From Streptomyces melanogenes (lineage in GTDB: Bacteria; Actinomycetota; Actinomycetes; Streptomycetales; Streptomycetaceae): a stretch of 35,759 bases of DNA. This document shows positions 29,197 through 35,759 of this stretch, piece by piece (within the stretch, counting starts at the first letter, position 1; each line of letters opens with the position of its first letter). The stretch lies in contig NZ_BMTS01000045.1 in the NCBI RefSeq assembly GCF_014649795.1, positions 1 to 35,759 of the forward strand, written 5' to 3'. Below the pieces are notes generated by a model. The model had not been told where the DNA came from. It did no database searches and saw nothing but the letters and a program-made list of their open reading frames with translations. The position numbers and the translations under genes were made by a program.

Positions 29197-31644
29197 CTAC
29201 CGCGCGGTGATCTCGCTGACCATGTACCAGGCCGAGGTCGCTCCCGGGGTGGCGTCCAGCTTCGCCCTGACGCCGGTGACCTGGGCGTCATAGGGAAGGA
29301 CCATCGTGGCGTGCGGGGAGGCGCCCTCCGTCAGGCGCACCACGGTGTCCTCCTCGTGCCACACGCCGTTCTGATCGCGCCAGGACGCGACGCCGGACAG
29401 AGGCACGATCACGCCGTACTTGGGGTTGGGCTTGGTGAACCAGATGGTCGCGATCCGGGCCGCGCGCGGCACCTTCCAGGTGACCTCCACCGATCCACCG
29501 GTGCCGGCGGGGATGCCGTCGACCAGGTTGCTGAACTGCGGCTCGAAGACGGGGGCGATGGCGTCGTTGGTGAGCCGCTCGGAATTGTCGCCGTAGGCGG
29601 TCTGCTGGCCCTGGTTCACCGACGGCTGGGGGGTGACGGTGTAGGGCTTGCCGGTGGAGATGACCTGCTTGTTCTCGTCCTTGACCAGGATCTCGTCAAG
29701 CAGGATCCAGCCGGAGCCGTGGCCGAGGACCGTGACGTAGCGGCCGGTGACGTTGGCCACGTCCATGTGGAACCGGCCCGCGTTCTGCTGGGTGCCGGGG
29801 ACCTGGTAGTAGAAGTTGTGGGAGTGTCCGGAGGAGCCGACCGCCGGTTCGTTCAGGAGGGTCCCCGCGTCCCTGGCGGGCGCGTCCCGGCCGATGAGGG
29901 CGACCGGGTCGGTGGGGAAGGTGATGCCCGAGCTCTGGTCCTCGTGGGTTACCAGCTCGACCCTGCTGATCCTCTTCTGTTCCCCGAGGTCGACGGTGAT
30001 GGTGAACAGCCCCCCGTAGAAGTTCCAGCCCATCACACCGGGCCAGTTCCAGTCGCCGGTCGAGGACATCTGACCGTCGGTCAGCTTGCCGGTCCGGAAG
30101 TCCAGGTGGGTGTCGGCGGTGTCCGCGTACTGCCCCGGCTGGATGCTGTACGAACCGTCCGAGGGCTCGCCGGTGGCGCCGTTGGCGATGACGGGCACGA
30201 TGTACTTGTTCGCCACCAGGCGTGTGATGTCCGGCCAGCTGGTCCCGGTCTCCCTGCTGAGGGTGAGGGTCAGCCGGGTCACGGTGCTGTCGCCCCCCGG
30301 CGCCAGCGCGAGCGGGCACCGCACCTGCTCGTACGGCTGGAAGTCGGTGGTGCCGGTGCGCTGGACGAACGAGGTCCGGGTGCCGCCGGGGCCGTCGACC
30401 TTGACGGTGAGCCGGCCGCGCCACGTGGTGTTGTTCTTCTCGTCGGCCGCGTTGTCGGTGAAGTCCATCCGCACCGCCCACAGGTCCATGGGCTGGCCCG
30501 GGGTCCACTGGATCACCCGTGTGCCGTCCGGCTGGATCTCGTCGGTCGGCCAGGGCAGGCCGATCTCGAGGTTGGCGACGGGCTTGCCGTCGAGGTAGTC
30601 GGCGAGATCGCTGTAGCACCACCAGCGGTCACCGGCCGCGGCGGCCTGGGTGGTCATCTTGTCGAACATGTCACCGGTCAGGCCGGTGAAGAACACCTGC
30701 GGGAACGCGCTCGCACCGGAGAGCTGCGAGATGGCGAGGTACTGGTGCGCGGCCCAGTTCTCCACCTGGGACTCGCCCGCGCTGCTGGCCTCGTACTCGA
30801 AGGCCTGGCCGAGCTGCACCGACTTCGCGCCGATCGCGTACAGCCGGCCGTCGTTGGCCTCGCCGCCGTACTGCAGGGAGCGGAACGCCTGGCTGGGCTG
30901 GACGTTGGACACGTCGAAACCGAGCAGCTTGGCCTTGTCCCAGTTGGGGGCCATGAAGTAGGGCACCCACACGGTCTTCAGGCCCCGGTTGTGCGCATGG
31001 GCGTTGAAGTCGACGACGAACCGGGGGTCGCCGGTGGCGTCGAGGATCTCCTCGCGGTGGTAGTAGGCGCCGTACAGTTCGAGCTGCTGCCACTTCGCGG
31101 CCTGCGCCCGGGACTTGATCTGGTCGAGGTACCAGTCGGCCGCCTGCAACCGCTGGTCGGGCTTGGCCAGGTCGAGCGTGGTGGACCAGCCGGGCAGCCG
31201 CAGGCTGTGGTTGGCCGGGTTCAGCCACGGCATCGTGATGGACACCTTGATCTTGGCGGGCGGCGCACCGTACCGCTGGACCAGCGCGGCGGCGGCGAGG
31301 TCGAGACGCCAGGCGTCGTTGAAGGCGTCGTTCAGGACGCCGGCGAGCTCGTCCCCGGTGAACTCGCCGTACATCAGGTCTTTCTTGTTGTAGTCGATGG
31401 CGGTGAGGATCGCCGAGTCGAAGAGCCACTTGCCGGTGTAATCCCCGTTCGGGGCCACTCTCATGAGGTGGTGCTGCCACTGGGCCGGGTTCCGGTTGGC
31501 GTCGTGGTAGACCACCATGGACCGGTGCCACTGGCCCGCGGCCCGCGCCTGTGAGGGAGCCGCCGCAGCGGTGAGCAAGGACAGGGCGGCGGCGAACGCG
31601 GCGAGCACACTCAGCACCGCGGACATGGGCCGGCGAAGGATCAT
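29197..31644 (-). CDS. Large secreted DUF4855 protein with carbohydrate-binding-like C-terminus
   Basis: 815 residues from ATG 31644. GTG 31647, one codon earlier, is also possible since AGGAG is seven bases from it. Signal peptide about 1-33 (LRRPMSAVLSVLAAFAAALS, ending QARA). The N-terminal half (about 35-370) matches DUF4855: WHRSMVVYHDANRNPAQW, TMPWLNPA, YGAYYHREEI, a likely glycosidase-like TIM-barrel with acidic residues. The C-terminal half has a beta-sandwich of the discoidin/F5-8C kind (FTITVDLGEQKRISRVELVT) and a further Ig-like end. It probably binds or cuts a surface polysaccharide. Neighbours (L,D-transpeptidase, glycosyltransferase, epimerase) support a cell-wall glycan role. 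Catalysis is not proven by sequence. Confidence 0.8.
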   Translation of the reverse strand: MILRRPMSAVLSVLAAFAAALSLLTAAAAPSQARAAGQWHRSMVVYHDANRNPAQWQHHLMRVAPNGDYTGKWLFDSAILTAIDYNKKDLMYGEFTGDELAGVLNDAFNDAWRLDLAAAALVQRYGAPPAKIKVSITMPWLNPANHSLRLPGWSTTLDLAKPDQRLQAADWYLDQIKSRAQAAKWQQLELYGAYYHREEILDATGDPRFVVDFNAHAHNRGLKTVWVPYFMAPNWDKAKLLGFDVSNVQPSQAFRSLQYGGEANDGRLYAIGAKSVQLGQAFEYEASSAGESQVENWAAHQYLAISQLSGASAFPQVFFTGLTGDMFDKMTTQAAAAGDRWWCYSDLADYLDGKPVANLEIGLPWPTDEIQPDGTRVIQWTPGQPMDLWAVRMDFTDNAADEKNNTTWRGRLTVKVDGPGGTRTSFVQRTGTTDFQPYEQVRCPLALAPGGDSTVTRLTLTLSRETGTSWPDITRLVANKYIVPVIANGATGEPSDGSYSIQPGQYADTADTHLDFRTGKLTDGQMSSTGDWNWPGVMGWNFYGGLFTITVDLGEQKRISRVELVTHEDQSSGITFPTDPVALIGRDAPARDAGTLLNEPAVGSSGHSHNFYYQVPGTQQNAGRFHMDVANVTGRYVTVLGHGSGWILLDEILVKDENKQVISTGKPYTVTPQPSVNQGQQTAYGDNSERLTNDAIAPVFEPQFSNLVDGIPAGTGGSVEVTWKVPRAARIATIWFTKPNPKYGVIVPLSGVASWRDQNGVWHEEDTVVRLTEGASPHATMVLPYDAQVTGVRAKLDATPGATSAWYMVSEITAR

Positions 31645-32040
31645 CACACCAACTCTCCTGGGCTGGGAGCGCCGCCCTATCGGGCCCGCGGCTTCCCACT
31701 TGGTGATGCTTCTATACCGACTTGGTGCGCTTTGCCACGAACTTGGCGGTGCGCCGACACGCTTGTCGGCTGTCCGGGCGCCTTCCCCCGATAAGTACGA
31801 AAGTCTTGATATATGCGAAATCGGGCCGAGATAGCCCGGAAGTGTGACGACCGTCGAAAGGACCGCATGCCCGCGCTGCGGCAAGGGCAGACTCATGACA
31901 ACGGCCTTCGTGCCGATCGGGTGGACGACGCCCACCCGAAGGGCGCCCGATCGCACGAAGGCCGTCCGCGGAGCACGTCAGTCGGGGCCCGCCCGATGTG
32001 ACCTCATGGCGAGCCCCGGCCCTGCAAACGAAGCCGACGC
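31645..32040. other. Gap between the DUF4855 gene and the glycosyltransferase gene
   Basis: About 400 bases. It holds the long hairpin at 31901-31965 and, nearer the DUF4855 gene, AT-richer sequence (about 31710-31830) suited to its promoter. A plus-strand frame starting at GTG 31844 encodes a CPRCGKG motif but runs through the hairpin and is not called. Confidence 0.5.
31901..31965 (-). terminator. Long bulged hairpin, terminator of the glycosyltransferase operon
   Basis: The left arm 31901-31921 pairs with 31946-31965 over 20 base pairs with one bulged base; the 24-base loop can fold further. It starts 75 bases beyond the glycosyltransferase stop codon. Confidence 0.7.
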
Positions 32041-33417
32041 CTACGAGTAACGGGCAACGGGACCCGTCACCGCCGTCTCGGCATTGCGGCGCGTCTTGGC
32101 CCATCCGCTCTGCCGACGCAGCAGGCGATAGAAGGCCCGCCATGAGGTCACGTAGAAGAGCAGCATCATCAGGGCGTAGCCGACTCCCCAGCCCAGACAG
32201 CGAGCGAGCGAGTGCGTGCGGTCGCAGCGCAGCCAGTACAGCACGCCCCAGACGGCGAATTGAGCGATGCCGAAGACGAGGTACAGGGCGAACAGGGCCG
32301 CGCCGCCGTCCCGGAGGAACTCCATGGTCTCCGGCGTGTACAGGATCAGGTTGTTGAGGAAGATGATCACAGGGATCGGGTAGATCACGCTTCCGAGCAG
32401 CTGCACCCAGGGCTGGAGCAGATAGTAGGTGAGCTCAAGCACCCCGGCGTTGCCGAGCTGCGTCGAGCGCCAGACACGGCCGACGTACCGCATGCACTGC
32501 ATGGTGCCCTGCGCCCACCTGGTGCGCTGCACCACGAATCTCGTCAGGCTGGCAAGGCCCTCCTGCTCGACCCAGGTGGAGGCGGTGTAGCCGGTGCGGT
32601 ACCCGGTCAGCATCACGTGCAGTCCGAGCTCGAAGTCCTCCAGGAGAGAACCCTGCCAGGGCTCGCCCGGTCCCCCCGCGATGTTCAGAGCGGAGAGCCT
32701 GGTGAACTGCCCGTTGCCGCCCATGCAGACACTGCGGGTGTGGGTACGGGACATCTGGATGGCGGAGATGGGAGCGCGGAACTCGATGTCCTGCAGGCGG
32801 ACCAGGGTGCGCCCGAAGAAGTTCCGGATCCTCCCCGCCCTGGGGAAGGGCTTGCGGTCCTCCCGGTTCATCATGCGGACTTCGATCTGCACCGCCCCGA
32901 TGCGTGCGTCGCCGAAAAGGGCGGAGCCGGCGATGACGTCCATGCAGTTCTGGGCCGGCCGGCCGTCGGCGTCCACCACTCCGACGACGACCCTCTCGTG
33001 GTCGGCACCCTCCGGAAGCCATTCGACGAGCTGGCGGTACGCCTCGTTGAGCGCCTCGCTCTTGCCGGTACGTGCGTTGGGCAGGTCCCGACAGACCACA
33101 TGCGTGCGGTCGTCGCGCGCGGCGAAGCGCTTGGCGATGGACCGCGTCTTGTCCTCGGACGCGTCGTCGATCACCCACAGGTGGGTGGTCGGGAACGCCT
33201 TGCGCAGATAGGCCAGGGTCTGGCCGACGACGGTCGCCTCGTCGCGGCACGGGATGAGCAGGTGCCACTCGAAGTCGGACGCCTCGCCCGGCGGGTCGGG
33301 GCGGTGCCGGAGGAAGGCGACGATGAGAGCGATGACATAGACGACGAAGACAGCGTTGATGACGAGCGCGACCGAGATCGTCAGACCGACGAGACTGCTG
33401 TCCTGAAAAGTGTTCAC
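32041..33417 (-). CDS. Processive-type membrane glycosyltransferase, GT2 family
   Basis: 458 residues. One N-terminal span (about 10-35) is followed by the GT-A domain: WHLLIPCRDEATVV, WVIDDASED (D84, D85), VVDADGRP (D149, D151), LLEDFELG (D261) and QRTRW (297-301). The last is the QxxRW motif of polymerising enzymes such as cellulose, hyaluronan and poly-GlcNAc synthases. At least three further spans follow (about 325-440). It would use a nucleotide sugar to build and extrude a polysaccharide. GTG 33417 overlaps the stop of the exosortase-like gene (GTGA), so the two are coupled. The operon also has a UDP-GlcNAc 2-epimerase, pointing to ManNAc-containing or related polymer. Sugar specificity is inferred. 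Confidence 0.9.
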   Translation of the reverse strand: MNTFQDSSLVGLTISVALVINAVFVVYVIALIVAFLRHRPDPPGEASDFEWHLLIPCRDEATVVGQTLAYLRKAFPTTHLWVIDDASEDKTRSIAKRFAARDDRTHVVCRDLPNARTGKSEALNEAYRQLVEWLPEGADHERVVVGVVDADGRPAQNCMDVIAGSALFGDARIGAVQIEVRMMNREDRKPFPRAGRIRNFFGRTLVRLQDIEFRAPISAIQMSRTHTRSVCMGGNGQFTRLSALNIAGGPGEPWQGSLLEDFELGLHVMLTGYRTGYTASTWVEQEGLASLTRFVVQRTRWAQGTMQCMRYVGRVWRSTQLGNAGVLELTYYLLQPWVQLLGSVIYPIPVIIFLNNLILYTPETMEFLRDGGAALFALYLVFGIAQFAVWGVLYWLRCDRTHSLARCLGWGVGYALMMLLFYVTSWRAFYRLLRRQSGWAKTRRNAETAVTGPVARYS

Positions 33418-34046
33418 GCGCTTCTCTCATGGAGTCGGTTCGTACGGGCCTTGACGGCCCGGACCGCCTTGCGGGGCAGGCCGATGCTTGTTCCGAAGAA
33501 GGTGACCGTCGCGATGGCCACACCCACCAGGCTGATCAGCGATCCGGCGATCGTGTGCGACCAGCCGAAGCCCTCCATCCCCCAGTGCACCGAGCTCCAT
33601 GCGATGACGCCGAGGCGGGCCTGGTTGAAGGCGATGATGAAGGCCACGGCGACCGTGAGCCCGACCATGATGTCGAGCACTCGCCCGCGATGTCCGAGGA
33701 GCATCACGGTCGCGAAGACCAGGATCGGCAGCACCAGCAGCGCCGCGCTGCAACCGTTCGAGATGCGCAGGCCGAACATCTCGTCGGTGCCGAGGCCGTA
33801 GTAGACATCGGGTTGGTCCGGCGGTACGTACGTACCGCCGCGCATGAGCGGCCCGAGCACGGTGCCGGTGAGGTTGGCTTCGAAGACACAGAGCTGGGCA
33901 ATGCTGACCACAGAGGCCACGGCGGCCCCGGCGATCAGCACGGCGAGCACCAGACGCAGTACGGGCAGAACCCGCTGCCGCCGGGGGGTCGGTTGTCCTG
34001 CCAGCTGCGGGACTCCGGCGCCGAAGGGGGTCGCGGTGACGTCCAC
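33414..34046 (-). CDS. Exosortase/archaeosortase-like membrane protein
   Basis: 210 residues with at least four spans (about 27-52, 97-118, 122-146, 160-187). The catalytic trio of exosortases is visible in order and place: Cys99 at the start of a span in RISNGCSAALL, Arg144 in FNQARLGVIA and His164 in FGWSHTIAGS. These enzymes are proposed transpeptidases that cut a C-terminal sorting signal and pass the protein to a surface polymer. GTG 34046 follows GGAGAG, and the stop overlaps the glycosyltransferase start. Pairing with a membrane GT2 is known for XrtG-type exosortases of Gram-positives. A general integral membrane protein of the same topology is the alternative; the residue pattern argues against it. 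Confidence 0.68.
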   Translation of the reverse strand: MDVTATPFGAGVPQLAGQPTPRRQRVLPVLRLVLAVLIAGAAVASVVSIAQLCVFEANLTGTVLGPLMRGGTYVPPDQPDVYYGLGTDEMFGLRISNGCSAALLVLPILVFATVMLLGHRGRVLDIMVGLTVAVAFIIAFNQARLGVIAWSSVHWGMEGFGWSHTIAGSLISLVGVAIATVTFFGTSIGLPRKAVRAVKARTNRLHERSA

Positions 34047-34151
34047 GTGATCACTCTCCGATGGCGGGGCGATGGGTATACGGCACGGGCGCGACGCCGA
34101 TCGACACGCGCCCGGGGAGACGTTGGGGAAGACGGCGAACGCCTCGCCGCA

Positions 34152-34328
34152 TCAGCGGTTGCGCCGTACATGAGCGGCACGCACGCTCACGACACCGGCT
34201 GCGACGAGCACGAACGCCAGGACGGCCAGCAGGACGAGAGGGCCGTGCACACCTGCGTGAGCGAGCGTGCCGCCGACCGCCGCACGGCCGCTCACGGAAG
34301 CCTCGGGCCGATGGCGGTGGTCGCCCAC
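34152..34328 (-). CDS. Small single-span membrane protein, 58 residues
   Basis: Short gene from GTG 34328, preceded by GAGAAGGA at good distance, between the epimerase and exosortase-like genes on the same strand. The first 25 residues are His/Arg/Gly-rich; residues 29-49 form one span (GPLVLLAVLAFVLVAAG), followed by a basic end (HVRRNR). No signal peptide cleavage site. The layout (polar part, span, arginine-rich stop) resembles a C-terminal sorting signal on its own. It may be a sorting substrate or accessory subunit of the exosortase-like protein. A start in another frame (ATG 34330) stops after 12 codons. Confidence 0.6.
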   Translation of the reverse strand: MGDHRHRPEASVSGRAAVGGTLAHAGVHGPLVLLAVLAFVLVAAGVVSVRAAHVRRNR

Positions 34329-34372
34329 ATGGTGAATCCTTCTCGCTGCTCGTCGGGGCCGAGGTCGAACGG

Positions 34373-35572
34373 TCAGGCGGGCTCGTGGTGAGCGGCCTGC
34401 ACCGGGCGTGCCTGGGGGTGGATGACGACTGGGCGCCGGCTGCCGCTCTGGGCCGCCACCAGCTGCCTGAGGTCCGCGGCGATGTGCGCGCTGGCGCTGC
34501 CGTCGCCGTAAGGGCTCGGCGTGTGCGCCAGGGTCTCCATGATGAGGGGGTCTACCAGCAGGGTGCGCGCCCACCTCTCCAGCTGGAGCGCGTTGGTGGC
34601 GAGCTTGGCGAAGCCCGCGTCGAACGCCTCGGGGCGCTCGGTGCTCTGGCGGACCACCACCAGCGGGCGCTTGAGAACGGTCGTCTCCTCCTGGAGACCT
34701 CCGGAGTCGGAGATGAGCAGCCGGGCCTCGGCGGCCAGTGCCAGGAACTGCGGGTGGGCCAGCGGTTCGACCACGCGTACCTGCGGCGGTAGCGGATGCA
34801 GGTCATGGCGCTCGATGGCACCACGGGTACGGGGGTGCATGGGGAAGACGACCGGCATCGGCAGCCCGCCCAGGGCTTCCAGCACATCGGCCAGCCGCTC
34901 GGGATGGTCGGTGTTCTCGGGCCGATGGATGGTCGCCAGGATGAATTCCCCCGGCGTCAGACCGAAGTCGGCCAGCAGCTTGTGGCGCTGCTGCTGCTCG
35001 GGAAGGGTGGCGTAGGTCGCCTCGACGACGGTGTTGCCGGTGATGCGGATGCGCTCGGTCTCGACTCCCTCGCACAGCAGGTTGCTCGCCGCCTCGGCGG
35101 TCGGAGCGTAGTGCCGGTCCGCGACGACGCCGACGAGCCGCCGGTTGATCTCCTCGGGCATGGCACGGTCGCGCGAGCGCAGCCCGGCTTCGATGTGCGC
35201 CACGGGAATGCCGCACAGATAGGCGGCCTGGGCACCGGCTGCCGCGGTGTTGGTGTCCCCCTGGACGACCACCACGGCGGGTCTGTTCTGCTGGAACTCC
35301 TCGACCAGTCCGCCCAGGATCGACGCCATCTGGACGGGACGGGGCATGCCCCCGATCCCGTTCATGAGCAGTGCCGGGGCCGGCAGACAGTAGTCGCTCC
35401 AGAAGACGGCTGACATCGAGTCGTCGTAATGCTGTCCCGTGTGCACCACCTGGGCCAGGGAACCGAGCTCATGGATCACGCCCGCCGTCTTGATGATCTC
35501 CGGGCGTGTACCGACGACAATGGCCACGCTCTCGCACAGCGCGTTGCTCGGCGTGTCGTCCAGATTGGGCAT
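34373..35572 (-). CDS. wecB: UDP-N-acetylglucosamine 2-epimerase, non-hydrolysing (WecB type)
   Basis: 399 residues, soluble. It converts UDP-GlcNAc to UDP-ManNAc. Family motifs run in order: VVGTRPEIIKT (19-29), HTGQHYD, VVVQGDTNT, AHIEAGLRS, MPEEINRRLV, ITGNTVVEA, IHRPENTD, FPMHPRTR, LLISDSGGLQEE and RQSTERPEA. All the nucleotide- and sugar-contacting stretches are intact. The last 25 residues (Arg/Pro/His/Ala-rich) are an extra tail. ATG 35572 has AGAAAGG upstream. It precedes the small membrane protein gene by 44 bases and belongs to the same operon as the exosortase-like and glycosyltransferase genes, to which it probably supplies the activated sugar. Confidence 0.95.
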   Translation of the reverse strand: MPNLDDTPSNALCESVAIVVGTRPEIIKTAGVIHELGSLAQVVHTGQHYDDSMSAVFWSDYCLPAPALLMNGIGGMPRPVQMASILGGLVEEFQQNRPAVVVVQGDTNTAAAGAQAAYLCGIPVAHIEAGLRSRDRAMPEEINRRLVGVVADRHYAPTAEAASNLLCEGVETERIRITGNTVVEATYATLPEQQQRHKLLADFGLTPGEFILATIHRPENTDHPERLADVLEALGGLPMPVVFPMHPRTRGAIERHDLHPLPPQVRVVEPLAHPQFLALAAEARLLISDSGGLQEETTVLKRPLVVVRQSTERPEAFDAGFAKLATNALQLERWARTLLVDPLIMETLAHTPSPYGDGSASAHIAADLRQLVAAQSGSRRPVVIHPQARPVQAAHHEPA

Positions 35573-35661
35573 GATGGGCCTTTCTCACCGGTGGGAGTGC
35601 GCTGGTCAGCGCGGCGTGGGGAGGTCCGGACCGCCGGGCGGCGGCGCCTCGGACCGGGTTT

Positions 35662-35699
35662 TCCTGTGGCCCGGTGTTTGTGGGTGCCGGGCCACAGGA
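35662..35699 (-). terminator. Hairpin terminator after the edge gene
   Basis: A 13-bp perfect stem (35662-35674 with 35687-35699) and a 12-base loop, six bases beyond the stop of the gene cut by the window edge. On the minus strand the stem is followed by AAAACCC, so there is no T-run. Confidence 0.65.
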
Positions 35700-35704
35700 G
35701 GGGG

Positions 35705-35759
35705 TCAGTCGGTGGTGGCGCGGCGGCGGATCACCACGGCACCGGCCCCGAGGGCCAGG
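35705..35759 (-). CDS. C-terminal end of a membrane-anchored protein (partial)
   Basis: Only the last 17 residues are in the window: LALGAGAVVIRRRATTD, stop at 35705-35707. The hydrophobic stretch followed by three arginines and a short tail is the shape of a C-terminal anchor or sorting signal, like that of the protein at 24141. The rest of the gene lies outside the window. It is upstream of wecB on the same strand but separated by a hairpin. Confidence 0.55.
   Translation of the reverse strand, partial: LALGAGAVVIRRRATTD

Noticed and set aside
29311..31554. A 747-residue plus-strand frame opposite the DUF4855 gene
   Set aside because: The opposite strand encodes a signal peptide and recognisable domains; this frame has only Val/Gly/Arg/Asp-rich shadow sequence.
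31844..32050. A short plus-strand frame with a zinc-ribbon-like CPRCGKG start
   Set aside because: It runs through the 31901-31965 hairpin and overlaps the glycosyltransferase stop, lacks a second cysteine pair, and has no ribosome binding site.

Overview
The window is very GC-rich (roughly 70% by eye), with tightly packed genes, GTG starts, long GC-rich hairpin terminators and many secreted proteins. This is typical of a Streptomyces or a close actinobacterial relative. No rRNA, tRNA, CRISPR array or insertion sequence was seen.

Left part (1-21.7 kb): a specialised-metabolite locus built on an enediyne-type iterative polyketide synthase. A minus-strand operon runs from 21137 down to about 9306. 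It encodes a DUF1702 protein, a UnbV-type secreted FG-GAP protein, a UnbU-type RnfD-like membrane protein, the KS-AT-ACP-KR-DH-PPTase synthase PksE, a hot-dog thioesterase (E10/CalE7 type), an F420-type NAD(P) oxidoreductase and an alpha/beta-hydrolase-fold protein without the usual nucleophile. The first five are the conserved enediyne warhead cassette. Unusually, a set of Tat protein-export genes brackets it: tatB-like and tatC on the downstream side (8602-9135, 7611-8534), followed by a UbiB/ABC1 kinase-like gene, and tatA divergently on the upstream side (21437-21709), followed by a tandem HxlR-type regulator. On the plus strand at the left are a cytochrome P450 with an apparently frameshifted 5' end, a secreted protein of unknown function, an AhpD-like CxxC protein, a secreted protein with a textbook Tat signal (3827-4525) and a FOXRED2-like flavoprotein. 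My working idea is that a cluster-specific Tat route exports at least the 3827-4525 protein for handling, sequestering or resisting the reactive product. The genes are seen; the function is inferred.

Middle part (21.7-28 kb): mostly small exported proteins (23357-23968, 24141-25025, 26764-27210), an SGNH-hydrolase-like lipoprotein (25678-26499) and a ribbon-helix-helix/Fic-like toxin-antitoxin pair (27341-27999). Several strong hairpin terminators separate the units.

Right part (28-35.8 kb, minus strand): a cell-envelope locus. In transcription order: the C-terminal end of a membrane-anchored protein cut by the window edge, a WecB-type UDP-GlcNAc 2-epimerase, a 58-residue single-span membrane protein, an exosortase-like integral membrane protein with the Cys/Arg/His pattern, a processive-type membrane glycosyltransferase (GT2), a large secreted DUF4855 protein and an L,D-transpeptidase lipoprotein. 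Together they suggest production of a surface polysaccharide and attachment or processing of surface proteins. All assignments rest on reading motifs by eye; no database search was run.
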